The notes: a model not told the origin generated them from the sequence alone. A DNA stretch of 40,503 bases from Halorubrum californiense DSM 19288 (GCF_000336875.1 NZ_AOJK01000025.1:34346-74848); one strand, 5' to 3'; positions 17,833 to 26,335 are shown, counted from the stretch's first letter. Numbers and translations are program-made.

Positions 17833-18483
17833 ATGGCAGACGTACCCCGCCGCCGAGCCCTCCTCGCGGCCGCGTCAGGGATCGCCGCGCTGGCCGGCTG
17901 CGCCGGCAGCGAGACCGCGTCGAACACCGTTTCGAGCAGAGGTCGACCCGTCGACGACTACGAACTGGAGAAGGCGCGCGACGAGAACGGCGGTGCGCTG
18001 GTCGGCGGGGAGGACGGGCTACCGTCCCTCTCGGCCGACGAGCGAGCGCGCCACCGCCGCACCACGCGGCGCGTCTTGGTCGCCGACGAGGACCTCAGCG
18101 AACTGACCTTCGCCGAGACGGACGCCGGCGAGCGGCTGCGCTCGTTTCTCGCCGCGACCGACTTCGGGTCGGCGTCGGCGTACCTCCTCGCGATGCCCGT
18201 GCGGGCGTGTCGGGAGATCCGGTTCCGGTCGGTTTCCGTCAACCCGGGCGAGCTCGCGGACGACGACCTCCACCCCCACGCCAACTTCTGTCAGGCGTAC
18301 CGTCCGGCGGACGTCGAGTGCGACCCGGAAGCGACCCACACCGTCGGGTTCGCGATCCGGATCCCCGTCGTCGCCGACCGATCGACCGGGAGCGGGAGCG
18401 GCATGCGCGGCTCCTGTCGGGGCAGGGAACCGCCCGCCGTCTTCAACGCGTCGTCGTTCGGTTCGGACGGTGATGACGCGTGA
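17833..18483 (+). CDS. Tat lipoprotein of unknown function (216 aa)
   Basis: A predicted exported lipoprotein. The N-terminus RRRALLAAASGIAALAGC combines a twin-arginine start with a lipobox (LAGC) at about residue 22. The mature part is charged, then has a more ordered C-terminal half with several Cys (VRACREIRF, NFCQAYRPADVEC, GSCRG) that may form disulfides. I do not recognise a family. The ATG at 17833 is the only good start near the signal peptide. The stop overlaps the next gene's GTG (GTGA), so the pair is coupled. Confidence 0.78.
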   Translation: MADVPRRRALLAAASGIAALAGCAGSETASNTVSSRGRPVDDYELEKARDENGGALVGGEDGLPSLSADERARHRRTTRRVLVADEDLSELTFAETDAGERLRSFLAATDFGSASAYLLAMPVRACREIRFRSVSVNPGELADDDLHPHANFCQAYRPADVECDPEATHTVGFAIRIPVVADRSTGSGSGMRGSCRGREPPAVFNASSFGSDGDDA

Positions 18484-19808
18484 CCCGCGGGTCGGACTCG
18501 TGTCGTGAGTCGAGTTCACACCGTAAGCCGAGTTCGCGCCGCCGGTTCCTCGCCGGGGTCGCGGCGGCTGGCGCGGCGGCGCTCGCGGGCTGTTCCGGAC
18601 TTCCGTTCACCGGCGACGAGGAGCGCCGGGAGGCGCCCGCGTCGATTCCGTCGGACGCCGTCGGATCGGTCGAGTGGCCGGCGTCGCCGTTCCCGGCCGC
18701 CGTTCCCGAGTCGCTCGCGGACGTTCACGAGACGCGGGCTCGCGAGATGCTCGACGCCGTACCGAGCGACCCGGACGTCCCCAACGCCGCCGTCGCGGCG
18801 AGAATCGGGAGCGAACGCGAGCGGGCGCTCCAGCGCGCGAACGCGGACGTGTCGGACGAGTGGCCGGTCGACGCCCTCTCCGCGTGGCGCCGGCGCCGGG
18901 AGGACGCCGCGGCGGTCCGCGGGACGTACCGCGCGGCCACCGGAACCGACGACGGGTCGGAGCTGGCCGCCCGGCGCCGAGCGGTCCGCGACGACCGCGG
19001 CGCGCTCGCAACCGACCTGACGTACCGAGCCGGGTCCCCGACGGAGGCGGCCCTGGCGTACGAGCCCGTCGAGTCGCTGCTCGGGGAGTGTGCGAGATAC
19101 GTCGAACCGCGCGTGACGTACCCGGCGGACCCGGTCGCCGAGCCGTTCCGGGCCGGGAAGGCGGTGGGTCGCGTCGAGCGCGCGGTGGCGGCCGCTGCCG
19201 ACGCTGCGGGGCTCCGTGACGCCTACCTCGACGAACGCGAGGAGGCGGCTCCACGGTGGGAGCCGCTGGTCGCGGCCGCCGAGGAGCTGCGCGGATCGGT
19301 GAGCCGCACGCGCTCGACCGTCCGCGAACGCACCGGGGGCGAGGGCCCGTTCGTCGATGAGGACCTGAGCGGGACGGTCGCACAGGAGCTGCTGGCCGTG
19401 AGCGAACTCCAGATCGAGTCGGCGGTCGACGACGTCGAGCGGGCGGTCGACGCCGACGAGTACGCCACCTCGGTGGTCGCGGCAGGCACCGCGCTGGCCG
19501 AGACCGAGGCGTACCGTCGGGCGGTCGACGAGATCCGGGACGACGAACACCGAGAGACCCCCTCAGAGTCGTCCGTCCGGTCGGCCGCGGAGCGGGCGCG
19601 GGCGGCGGTCGACGGGATCGCGGCCGGCGACGACCCGCTGGCGACTCGGCTCGTCCGACCCGGGCTGGAGACGATCGGGTACGTCGGCGATCGGGTGGAG
19701 CAGGGGTACGGCTCGGTGCGGCGGGCGCAGGCGGAGTTGGCGTACGTCGACCTGTACGCGAGCGCCGTCCCGGCGGCGGCCGAGTTCGTTCGCGAGCGGC
19801 TGGAGTGA
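18480..19808 (+). CDS. Tat lipoprotein of unknown function, helical (442 aa)
   Basis: A predicted Tat-exported lipoprotein: SRRRFLAGVAAAGAAALAGC holds both the RR motif and the lipobox. The mature protein is rich in Ala, Arg and Glu with long stretches of predicted helix (for example GKAVGRVERAVAAAADAAGL and the region ending VSRTRSTVRER), so an extended helical-bundle protein is likely. No enzyme motif is visible. It starts with GTG at 18480, overlapping the preceding lipoprotein gene by four bases; the two probably act together at the outer face of the membrane. Confidence 0.78.
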   Translation: MTRGSDSCRESSSHRKPSSRRRFLAGVAAAGAAALAGCSGLPFTGDEERREAPASIPSDAVGSVEWPASPFPAAVPESLADVHETRAREMLDAVPSDPDVPNAAVAARIGSERERALQRANADVSDEWPVDALSAWRRRREDAAAVRGTYRAATGTDDGSELAARRRAVRDDRGALATDLTYRAGSPTEAALAYEPVESLLGECARYVEPRVTYPADPVAEPFRAGKAVGRVERAVAAAADAAGLRDAYLDEREEAAPRWEPLVAAAEELRGSVSRTRSTVRERTGGEGPFVDEDLSGTVAQELLAVSELQIESAVDDVERAVDADEYATSVVAAGTALAETEAYRRAVDEIRDDEHRETPSESSVRSAAERARAAVDGIAAGDDPLATRLVRPGLETIGYVGDRVEQGYGSVRRAQAELAYVDLYASAVPAAAEFVRERLE

Positions 19809-19869
19809 TCCGCCGCGGACGGCGGAGATCGTGTCAGATTGACCGGCCTCCGGGGCACTGTCCCGGTAT

Positions 19870-19877
19870 TTTTATTA
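19870..19877 (+). promoter_or_regulatory. TATA box of lsm-rpl37e
   Basis: TTTTATTA lies about 28 bases before the lsm ATG at 19902, consistent with a leaderless or near-leaderless transcript. Confidence 0.6.
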
Positions 19878-19901
19878 GCGCGACGGGCGGCGGTACGGAC
19901 A

Positions 19902-20144
19902 ATGAGTGGACGACCCCTCGACGTGCTCGAAGCGTCGCTCGAGGAGCCGGTGACGGTACACCTGAAGGACGGCACGACGTACTACGGAGTCCTAGGCGGC
20001 TACGACCAGCACATGAACGTCGTCATCGAGCCGGAAGCCGACGTGGACGACCGCGTCGACGACGACCTCGACGGCGAGTTCGCCGTCGCGATCGAAGACA
20101 CAACGATTATACGCGGCGATAACGTCATCACCATCAAAGCATGA
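19902..20144 (+). CDS. lsm: Sm-like archaeal protein (Lsm)
   Basis: An RNA-binding protein that forms a ring, usually a heptamer, and acts in RNA metabolism. The Sm1 motif is [20 protein letters not shown] followed by NVVIEP; the Sm2 motif is [10 protein letters not shown]. The 80-aa length is typical, with an acidic loop ([12 protein letters not shown]) between the motifs as in haloarchaea. The ATG at 19902 matches the TATA spacing. It overlaps rpl37e by four bases (ATGA), the arrangement conserved across archaea. Confidence 0.96.
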   Translation: MSGRPLDVLEASLEEPVTVHLKDGTTYYGVLGGYDQHMNVVIEPEADVDDRVDDDLDGEFAVAIEDTTIIRGDNVITIKA

Positions 20145-20317
20145 CCGGCGCAGGTACGCCCTCCCAAGGCAAAAAGAACAAGACGGTTCACGTGAAGTGT
20201 CGACGCTGCGGCGAGAAGTCCTACCACGTCAAGAAGGAGCGCTGCTCCTCGTGCGGCTTCGGCGAGTCCGCCTCCCGGCGCGACTACGCGTGGCAGTCGA
20301 AAACCGGCGACAACTGA
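20141..20317 (+). CDS. rpl37e: Large-subunit ribosomal protein L37e
   Basis: A zinc-binding protein of the 50S ribosomal subunit that contacts 23S rRNA. It is 58 aa, with basic N-terminal residues and four zinc-ligand cysteines, Cys20 and Cys23 (CRRC) and Cys35 and Cys38 (CSSC), ending WQSKTGDN. The ATG at 20141 overlaps the lsm stop. It is followed within 150 bases by repeat copy 3. Confidence 0.97.
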   Translation: MTGAGTPSQGKKNKTVHVKCRRCGEKSYHVKKERCSSCGFGESASRRDYAWQSKTGDN

Positions 20318-20390
20318 CGACGCGGCCGCTTCGGTTTTGTCTCGCTTCTGCTCGCGTAGCTGTGCGTTCGTAAATAGTAGACTGAGAAAC

Positions 20391-20460
20391 GGCGAACACC
20401 GCCAAATCCCTATCCGACCGCTTATAAAATCCTGCTGGCAGGGGAGCGGTGAACACCGCC
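20391..20460 (+). repeat. Direct repeat and TATA-like box ahead of repeat copy 3
   Basis: GAACACCGCCAAA occurs at 20393-20405 and again at 20451-20463, the second running into the start of copy 3. Between them lies CTTATAAAAT (20420-20429), a strong TATA-like sequence about 30-35 bases before AAAGCCCCAG. A related GGCGGCGAACACC, also behind an AT-rich stretch, precedes inverted copy 5. The rest of the 20318-20390 gap holds only a short T-run. Confidence 0.5.
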
Positions 20461-20720
20461 AAAGCCCCAGCCGCGAGGTGGGCGCACGCTCGCTGCGCTC
20501 CTCACTCGGTCGCTGACGCTCCCTCGTTGCGGTGCTTACATCGCCTGCGCCCACCTCGCGGCTGCCCCTTTGAGTCCCGCCCCACACACAGCACCGCACC
20601 TCACGCCTCCCCAGCCTCGTCGCTGGCACCCTCCGCTTCGCTCCGGGGCCAGCGACTCCCTCGCGCGTGCTCCTCGCGGCCTCCGCTTCGCTCCGGCCGC
20701 TCGCAGGCACGCGCCGCCGC
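20461..20720 (+). repeat. Intergenic structured repeat, copy 3
   Basis: It begins AAAGCCCCAGCCGCGAGGTG. Stem 1 pairs the CAGCCGCGAGGTGGGCGCA arm (20468-20486) with 20546-20564 perfectly over 19 bp. Hairpin 2 pairs GTCGCTGGC (20619-20627) with GCCAGCGAC (20648-20656). Hairpin 3 pairs GCGCGTGC (20663-20670) with GCACGCGC (20707-20714). The arm sequences of stem 1 and hairpin 2 differ from the other copies yet remain complementary. It lies between rpl37e and the luciferase-like gene. Confidence 0.88.
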
Positions 20721-20797
20721 GTAAAATCCGTGGTTACGGTCGCCCACGCCTCCGCCGCCGAGCCAACGGTTAACCGGATCAGTCGCCGACCGGAGGT

Positions 20798-21832
20798 ATG
20801 GACCTCTCAGTCGTCGACCTCTCGCCGGTCCCCCGCGGCGGCACCGCGGCGGACGCGTTCGAGAACACGGTCGACGCCGCGAAACACGCCGAGAGATTGG
20901 GGTACGAGCGGTTTTGGGTCGCCGAACACCACGGGATGGGCGACCGCCTCGCGGGCACCACCCCCGAGGTGCTGCTCGGCCGGGTCGCGGGCGCGACCGA
21001 CTCGATCCGGATCGGAAGCGGAGCGGTGCTGTTGAACCACTACAGCCCGTTCAAGGTGGCCGAGTCGTTCGGCGTCCTCGACGGGCTGGCACCGGGTCGC
21101 GTCGACCTCGGGATGGGCCGCGCCAACGGCTCGCCCGCGTCCGACCGCGCGCTCGGCACCGACCGGCGGGTCGAGAACCCGAACGAGGACCACCGCGAGC
21201 GGATCACGGCGGTCGTGAACCACCTCCGCGGCGACTACCCGCCGGACCACCCGTACGGCGACCTGTCGGTTCCGGGATCGGCGGAGGGACCGGCCGTCCC
21301 GTGGGTGCTGGGGTCGAGTCCCGCGAGCGGCGAGATCGCGGGCGAACTGGGGCTGCGTTACTGCTTCGCCGGCTTCATCCGTCCGGGCTTCGCCGAGCGC
21401 GCGTTCGCGGCGTACCGCGAGTCGTTCGACCCCGAGGGTGGACTCGGGGGGCTCGACGAGCCGCGGGGGATGGTCGCGGTCAACGCGGTCGCAGCCGAGA
21501 CTGACGAGGCCGCGGCCCGGCGGCGAGCGCCCGCGGAGGCGACGTTCCGGCGGATGCAACGCGGCGAACTTGGCGACGAGACGCCGACCGAAGCGGAGGC
21601 GATCGAGGAGTTGGGCGGGGCGCCCGACCCGACGCCCGCGACGCTGGACGACGACGAGTGGCCGCGGTCGATCTCGGGCAGTCCGGAGACGATACGCGGG
21701 CTGCTGAAGCAGTTGGCCGACCGCGTCGGCGTCGACGAGATGATGATCCAGCACACCGTGCCGGACCGCGACGACGCGCTCGACTCGCACGCGCTGCTCG
21801 CCGAAGCGATGGATCTGGAGCCGCGGAAGTAG
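20798..21832 (+). CDS. LLM-class flavin-dependent oxidoreductase
   Basis: A bacterial-luciferase-like monooxygenase with a TIM-barrel fold, using reduced flavin or F420. Family landmarks are RFWVAEHHGMGD near residue 40, GSGAVLLNHYSPFKVAE near 75 and LAPGRVDLGMGRANG near 105. The C-terminal region with SISGSPETIRGLL and a segment ending VDEMMIQHTV is typical of the MsnO8/YajO-type subgroup. The length of 344 aa is normal. The ATG at 20798 follows GGAGGT directly, too close for a usual ribosome site. The substrate is unknown; it stands alone between repeat copies 3 and 4. Confidence 0.9.
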   Translation: MDLSVVDLSPVPRGGTAADAFENTVDAAKHAERLGYERFWVAEHHGMGDRLAGTTPEVLLGRVAGATDSIRIGSGAVLLNHYSPFKVAESFGVLDGLAPGRVDLGMGRANGSPASDRALGTDRRVENPNEDHRERITAVVNHLRGDYPPDHPYGDLSVPGSAEGPAVPWVLGSSPASGEIAGELGLRYCFAGFIRPGFAERAFAAYRESFDPEGGLGGLDEPRGMVAVNAVAAETDEAAARRRAPAEATFRRMQRGELGDETPTEAEAIEELGGAPDPTPATLDDDEWPRSISGSPETIRGLLKQLADRVGVDEMMIQHTVPDRDDALDSHALLAEAMDLEPRK

Positions 21833-21915
21833 GTTGACTCCGGTGCGGTCGCTGTCTGTAGATCAGTGAACCCCCTCCGGAGAGCGGCCGAGGTAGATCG
21901 ACGGTGACCACATCT

Positions 21916-22127
21916 AAAGCCCCAGCCGGGAGGACTCGCGCGGCTCACTGTGCGCCTCGGTCAATTGCTCGCGCCGCTCGCTCCCTCGCTTCGGTGCTTG
22001 CTACGCCGTGCTTCGTCCTCCCGGCTGCCCCTTTGAGTCCCGCCCCGCACAGCACCGCCCCGAACCTCACGCCTCCCCAGCCTCGCGGTTCGGCCGCGGG
22101 GCGGCCTCTCAGACACGCGCCACCGCA
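21916..22127 (+). repeat. Intergenic structured repeat, copy 4
   Basis: It begins AAAGCCCCAGCCGGGAGGAC. Stem 1 is perfect over 13 bp: CAGCCGGGAGGAC (21923-21935) with GTCCTCCCGGCTG (22015-22027). Hairpins 2 and 3 are shortened: the segment CCTCGCGGTTCGGCCGC replaces them before the shared end CACGCGCCACCGCA. It fills the gap between the convergent luciferase-like and deoxyhypusine synthase genes; the 83 bases ahead of it show nothing recognisable. Confidence 0.85.
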
Positions 22128-22164
22128 GATCAATCGACGGTGTAATTAAAACCGTACTCGCGGC

Positions 22165-23241
22165 TTACTCTACGCGGTCGCGGGCCGCGGCGACGAGCAT
22201 CGGGAGCATCACGGTCGCGTCGCCGTAGACGGAGGCGTTGCGCGCGTCCTTCTCCAGTTTCCCCCACGAGCGCGCCTCTTCGAGGGTCGCGCCGGAGAGC
22301 CCGCCGGTCGCCTCGGGGTCCATCGTGATCTGGACGGCGTAGTCGTACGCCCGCGGCGTGACGAGCATCGTCTGGAGCGTGAAGTTCTTCGGCACGCCGC
22401 CGCCGACGAGCAGGCAGCCGGCGTCGTCGGCGTCGAACGCGAGGTCGGTCAGCTCCGTCATGTCCGCGAGGGCGTCGAGGGTGAAGTCGGCGGTCTGCGC
22501 GTACATCCACGCCTGAAGCCCCAGCACGGAGTCTTGGACCGCGGGACAGTAGATCGGCACGTCGGACTCGTAGGCGGCGGCCGCGACGCCCGGCCCCTCC
22601 GGAACGTCGTCGCGCTCGTTGACCTCGGCGTTCGCGCGGCCGAGTTCGCGCGTGAGGTCGGCGATGGAGACGGCGTCGCTCCCGTCCGCGTCGGGGTCGG
22701 CCTCCAGCGCCGGGAACACCTCCTCGCGGAGGTGCCCTTCGAACTCAGCGAAGTGTTCCTGCGGGAGGTAGACGTTGTAGATTCGGTCGACCCCCTCGTC
22801 GCGGAGCCCCTCGTCGTGCTCGCGGAGGCTCTTCTCGGGGTCGTGGGTGCGCCCGTGGTGGTGTTTCCCGCCGATGGCCTCGATGGCGTCGTGGGTGAGG
22901 TTCGCCCCGGTGGTCACCAGCGCGTCGACGTAGCCGTCGCGGATCAGGTCGGCGACGATCCGGCGCATCCCGGCCGGCACCATCGCGCCCGCGAGCGAGA
23001 GGAACACGGTGCAGTCCTCGTTCGCGAACATCCCCGCGAGCACGTCGCCGGCCTCGTTGACGGACGCCGCGCCGATCCCCGCGTCGCCGTAGCCGTCGAC
23101 GAGTTCGCTCACCGTCATCCCGGCGGTCGCGTGCGTGTGGCCGACCGGGTCCTCGCGGAACTCCTCGCGGTGCGGCTCGTGGCCGTCCGGCTCGCCCGAG
23201 TCGTCCCCGCCCGCTCCGGTCTCCTCGTCGCTGTCGGTCAT
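22165..23241 (-). CDS. dhs: Deoxyhypusine synthase
   Basis: Transfers an aminobutyl group from spermidine (or a related polyamine) to a lysine of initiation factor aIF5A. The catalytic lysine is Lys328 in SWGKLEKDA; the NAD-binding region includes SLAGAMVPAGMRRIVADLIR, VTTGANLTHD and the site-forming GGGVPKNF. The first 35 residues are an acidic extension with several His. The length of 358 aa is usual. The ATG at 23241 is 39 bases after the SAMP1-like gene on the same strand, so both may share a transcript. Confidence 0.95.
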   Translation of the reverse strand: MTDSDEETGAGGDDSGEPDGHEPHREEFREDPVGHTHATAGMTVSELVDGYGDAGIGAASVNEAGDVLAGMFANEDCTVFLSLAGAMVPAGMRRIVADLIRDGYVDALVTTGANLTHDAIEAIGGKHHHGRTHDPEKSLREHDEGLRDEGVDRIYNVYLPQEHFAEFEGHLREEVFPALEADPDADGSDAVSIADLTRELGRANAEVNERDDVPEGPGVAAAAYESDVPIYCPAVQDSVLGLQAWMYAQTADFTLDALADMTELTDLAFDADDAGCLLVGGGVPKNFTLQTMLVTPRAYDYAVQITMDPEATGGLSGATLEEARSWGKLEKDARNASVYGDATVMLPMLVAAARDRVE

Positions 23242-23280
23242 GGCTCTCGATGCGGGCGGCGCGCGTTTGAAACGACCGAT

Positions 23281-23565
23281 CTATCGACCGACCGAACCGC
23301 CGCTCACGGGGGGGAACAGCGCGAACTCGTCCCCGGCCTCCAGCGTCGCGTCGAGCCCCTCGTCGTGGCGGACGCTCCGGCCGTTCCGGAGGACGTTGAT
23401 GTGGTCCGCGACGGTCCCGTCCTCTATCACTCGGTCCCTGAGGGCCGGGTGTGCGTCCAGCAGCGCGTCGAGCGCGTCGCCGACCGTGTCGCCCGGCTCC
23501 GCGCCGACGGCCACCACGCGGTCGCCCGCGATCTCCGCGAGGTCGGCGAACAGCTTCCACTCCAT
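23281..23565 (-). CDS. samp1: Ubiquitin-like small archaeal modifier (SAMP1/MoaD type) with C-terminal extension
   Basis: A beta-grasp protein that, in relatives, is conjugated to lysines (sampylation) or supplies sulfur for molybdopterin. MEWKLFADLAEIAGDR and the end FALFPPVSGG match Haloferax volcanii SAMP1 closely as I remember it. The family normally ends at the diglycine, which must be free for adenylation. Here four more residues (SVGR) follow before the TAG, giving 94 aa. Processing would be needed, or the protein is impaired. The start ATG at 23565 fits the family N-terminus exactly. Confidence 0.9.
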   Translation of the reverse strand: MEWKLFADLAEIAGDRVVAVGAEPGDTVGDALDALLDAHPALRDRVIEDGTVADHINVLRNGRSVRHDEGLDATLEAGDEFALFPPVSGGSVGR

Positions 23566-23587
23566 AGCGGATCCCCGCGCGGGCGAC

Positions 23588-24979
23588 TCAAGAGCGTTGT
23601 GTCCCGTCGGGTTCGGTGGAAGTGTCGGCGTCGCCCGAGTCACCGATCTCGTCGCCCTTGCCGAGGTCGGTGACGCCGTCGCAGTCGTCGAGTTCGGCGT
23701 CGCGCACGGCCGCCGCCGGCGTTTCGGCCTCTCCGTCTTCTCCGTCCGCGTCGGCCGGCGATGCGGCGGCCGCCTCGAACCGACGGATCGCGTCCGGCCT
23801 GCCGACGAGGTACACCAGGTCGCCGGCGGCGAAGGCGTACGTTCGGGCCGGGATCGGACGGACGGACTCCCCGGCCGGGCGGACCGCGGCGACCACGGCT
23901 CCGACCTCGCCGACGGCGCTCCCGTCGAGGTCGCTCCCGGCCCCGACCGCGACGGAAGCCATCGTCTCGTCCGCGTTGCGCAGCAGTGAGGCGAACTCGC
24001 GGTCCGCCTGCGGCTCCGCGGGGAGCGTCACGAGCCGGTAGTTCTCCTCCTCGGTCAGTCGTTCCGCGTCCGACTCGTCGAGCGCGACGGTGACCGCGTC
24101 GCCGGCGACGCCGCGCAGCTCGCCGGTCGCGACGCGTTTCGGCTCCGAGTCGTCCCGCCACAGCTGGACCGTGTCGCCGACGGTGGCGTTGTTCGGCGGG
24201 TCCGCCGCGACCGCGACCGCCGCCGACCCCGGCGCGAGCGTCGGGCCGAGCCCCGCCGCGCGGGAGCCGACCGCGAAGTACTCCACCTCCCCGTCCGCGT
24301 CGAGGTCGACGTCGACGTAGCCGACGCCGTACTCTTCCTTGAGTCGGTCGACGAGCCGCTCCCGGAGTTCCTCCTCGGAGAGCTTCCGGGGGAACAGCAG
24401 GGTCGTCTCCGCGAGCTCCCCCTTCTTCTCCGGCGAGACGGGATCGTACGTGTCCATGTCGCCGATGTCGTCGGCCGGCGGCAGCGTCACCGCCGTGAAC
24501 CGCCCGACTGCGCGCACGACCCCGCTCAGCTCCCCCTCGAGCTGTTTGGCCCCGGAGAGCGCGAACACGTCGACCGCGAGCCGATCGCCCGCGTACCGGC
24601 CGACGGGCGCCGTCACCGCCGCGACGCCGAGCGAGACGAGGTTGAAGAAGACGCTCTCGGGCGCCAACAGTGCCGGGTTGTCGCCGATCGCGACCGACCC
24701 CAGCGAGGTCGTGTTGAGGTACAAGGCGACGACGGAGACCCCGAGCAGCGCGGTCACCCCCTCGGGTATCTCCGTGCGGAAGTACCAGCGATAGGCAAGC
24801 GCCGCCCCCCCGGCCGCGAGGGCGACGACGACCGCGAAGGTGACGAGCGTGACCGCCGCCTGCCGGGGCCGAGCGAAGCCCACGTCGACCGCGGCGACGG
24901 CGACGCCCGCGACGGTACCAGTGTCGACGAGCGCGGCGACCGCTTCCGGGCCGGGGATGACGGCGAGCGAGTGGCTCAC
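23588..24979 (-). CDS. Membrane protein with TrkA-C domains (second of a pair)
   Basis: A 463-aa protein with about three N-terminal membrane helices and a soluble part that contains RCK/TrkA-C-like segments (EPQADREFASLLRNADETMA, then VRPIPARTYAFAAGDLVYLV near the C-terminus), which sense ligands in potassium channels and transporters. The C-terminus is acidic and low-complexity. It starts with GTG at 24979, overlapping the stop of the related upstream gene (GTGA). The pair is divergent from a potassium channel gene, suggesting a role in potassium or cyclic-dinucleotide-controlled ion flux; this is inference. Confidence 0.78.
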   Translation of the reverse strand: MSHSLAVIPGPEAVAALVDTGTVAGVAVAAVDVGFARPRQAAVTLVTFAVVVALAAGGAALAYRWYFRTEIPEGVTALLGVSVVALYLNTTSLGSVAIGDNPALLAPESVFFNLVSLGVAAVTAPVGRYAGDRLAVDVFALSGAKQLEGELSGVVRAVGRFTAVTLPPADDIGDMDTYDPVSPEKKGELAETTLLFPRKLSEEELRERLVDRLKEEYGVGYVDVDLDADGEVEYFAVGSRAAGLGPTLAPGSAAVAVAADPPNNATVGDTVQLWRDDSEPKRVATGELRGVAGDAVTVALDESDAERLTEEENYRLVTLPAEPQADREFASLLRNADETMASVAVGAGSDLDGSAVGEVGAVVAAVRPAGESVRPIPARTYAFAAGDLVYLVGRPDAIRRFEAAAASPADADGEDGEAETPAAAVRDAELDDCDGVTDLGKGDEIGDSGDADTSTEPDGTQRS

Positions 24980-26244
24980 GCGGCCACCTCCGCGAACCGG
25001 TCGAGCGCGTCGCGGCTTCCGACGACGAACAGGTCGTCGTCCGCCGACAGCGCCTGCGAGCCGTCGGGCGCGATCGTCCACGACTCGTGGCGGGCCGCGA
25101 GGACGGCCACGTCGTACGTCTCGCGGACCTCGGCCTCGCCGATCGTGTGGCCGTCCAGCGGCCCCCCGGCGACGACCGAGACCTTCCGGAACCGCTTCCC
25201 GGCTCGGCGCAGCAGGGCCGTGAGCTCGTACTCCCGACGGGTCCCCCGCGACAGGACCAGCACGCGCCCGCGGTCGGCGCGCAGTAGCGCCGTCGCCTCG
25301 GATCGGTCGAGCGCGAGCGTCACGCGCCCCTCGCCGCCGGTCGTGGTCGGGGCGGTCGCCGCCGGTGGAGCGGCGACGGCCTCCTCGCCGCCGTCGGTCC
25401 GCGCGTCGTCGGCCGGATCCGGGTCGTCGCCCGCGGCCGGCGCTGGCTTCGACGCCGCGCCGGCTCCCGGCTCCGGGGTCCCGCTCGACCGGGCGGCGAT
25501 CACGGCGCCCTCGGCGTCGAGGTCGGGGGTGATCACGCGGACGACGTCGCCGCGCGCGATGCCGGTCGGGACCAGCGCGGACACCGACACCGCGCGCTTC
25601 CCGGCGGGCACGCGCTTCGAGAGCGCGCCGGTCGGCGGGGCGGCGGACACCGTTGCGCGCGCCTGCTCGTCGATGCGGACCGCCACGTCGGCGAGGTCGA
25701 GTTCGGTTCGGAGTCGTTCCGCGAAGCGGTCTTCGAGCTCCGCGAGCGGGAGGTCGGCGGGGAACGTCCAGTCGCCGTCGAGGATCGCGCGGCGCGTGTC
25801 GGCCGGCAGCGGCGGGTACCCCTCCATATCGTTCACCTCGCCGGCGACCTCGACGGCGACGCGCCCCCGCCCCCCGACGAGTTCGATCACGTCGGTCGAG
25901 AGCGTCCGGTCGCGGAGCTGCTTGAGCGAGATGCGCTTGGGGACGCTGGCCCCGAGCCGGTCTCCCTGCGCGTGGGCGTACATCGAGAGCATCAGGACCA
26001 CGACGATCGCCGTGAGGATCGCCGGCGCGCGCTCCGACGACCGGATCGTCTCGTCGTTGAGCGCGAGCAGCCCGCCGTTGACGCCGGCGATCGCGAGCGA
26101 CAGCACGACCACCCCGAGCCCGGGGATCGTCACGTCGGTGACGTACTTGAACACGAACCCGAGAACGCCGGCCACCAGCGCGGGAACGATGCCGGTGATG
26201 ACACCGAGGTAGATGCCGAAGACGATCTCGACGGGCAGCGACAT
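24976..26244 (-). CDS. Membrane protein with TrkA-C domain (first of a pair)
   Basis: A 422-aa relative of the next gene. About three helices at the N-terminus (IYLGVITGIVPALVAGVLGF, then a segment starting IPGLGVVVLSLAIAGVNG) precede a soluble region and a C-terminal TrkA-C domain (RKVSVVAGGPLDGHTIGEAE, ALSADDDLFVVGSRDALDRF). An acidic, Pro/Ala-rich linker lies between. The ATG at 26244 is about 26 bases after a minus-strand GTTTAAC TATA-like box, so it is probably leaderless. The stop overlaps the following gene's GTG. Confidence 0.78.
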   Translation of the reverse strand: MSLPVEIVFGIYLGVITGIVPALVAGVLGFVFKYVTDVTIPGLGVVVLSLAIAGVNGGLLALNDETIRSSERAPAILTAIVVVLMLSMYAHAQGDRLGASVPKRISLKQLRDRTLSTDVIELVGGRGRVAVEVAGEVNDMEGYPPLPADTRRAILDGDWTFPADLPLAELEDRFAERLRTELDLADVAVRIDEQARATVSAAPPTGALSKRVPAGKRAVSVSALVPTGIARGDVVRVITPDLDAEGAVIAARSSGTPEPGAGAASKPAPAAGDDPDPADDARTDGGEEAVAAPPAATAPTTTGGEGRVTLALDRSEATALLRADRGRVLVLSRGTRREYELTALLRRAGKRFRKVSVVAGGPLDGHTIGEAEVRETYDVAVLAARHESWTIAPDGSQALSADDDLFVVGSRDALDRFAEVAA

Positions 26245-26266
26245 ACGGCCTCCAATCGGCGGCGCG

Positions 26267-26273
26267 GTTAAAC
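26267..26273 (-). promoter_or_regulatory. TATA-like box of the TrkA-C operon
   Basis: On the minus strand GTTTAAC is centred about 26 bases before the ATG at 26244, fitting a leaderless promoter. Confidence 0.5.
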
Positions 26274-26335
26274 GTGTGTCGGCGCGGATCGCGCCGGCGG
26301 TCGGCCCGGAGCGGTTCCGCGGTTGGCTCGCGGGG

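Noticed and set aside
16264..18483. 739-aa open frame starting opposite RNase J
   Set aside because: Only the last 216 codons from the ATG at 17833 look like a gene; the rest is antisense to RNase J.
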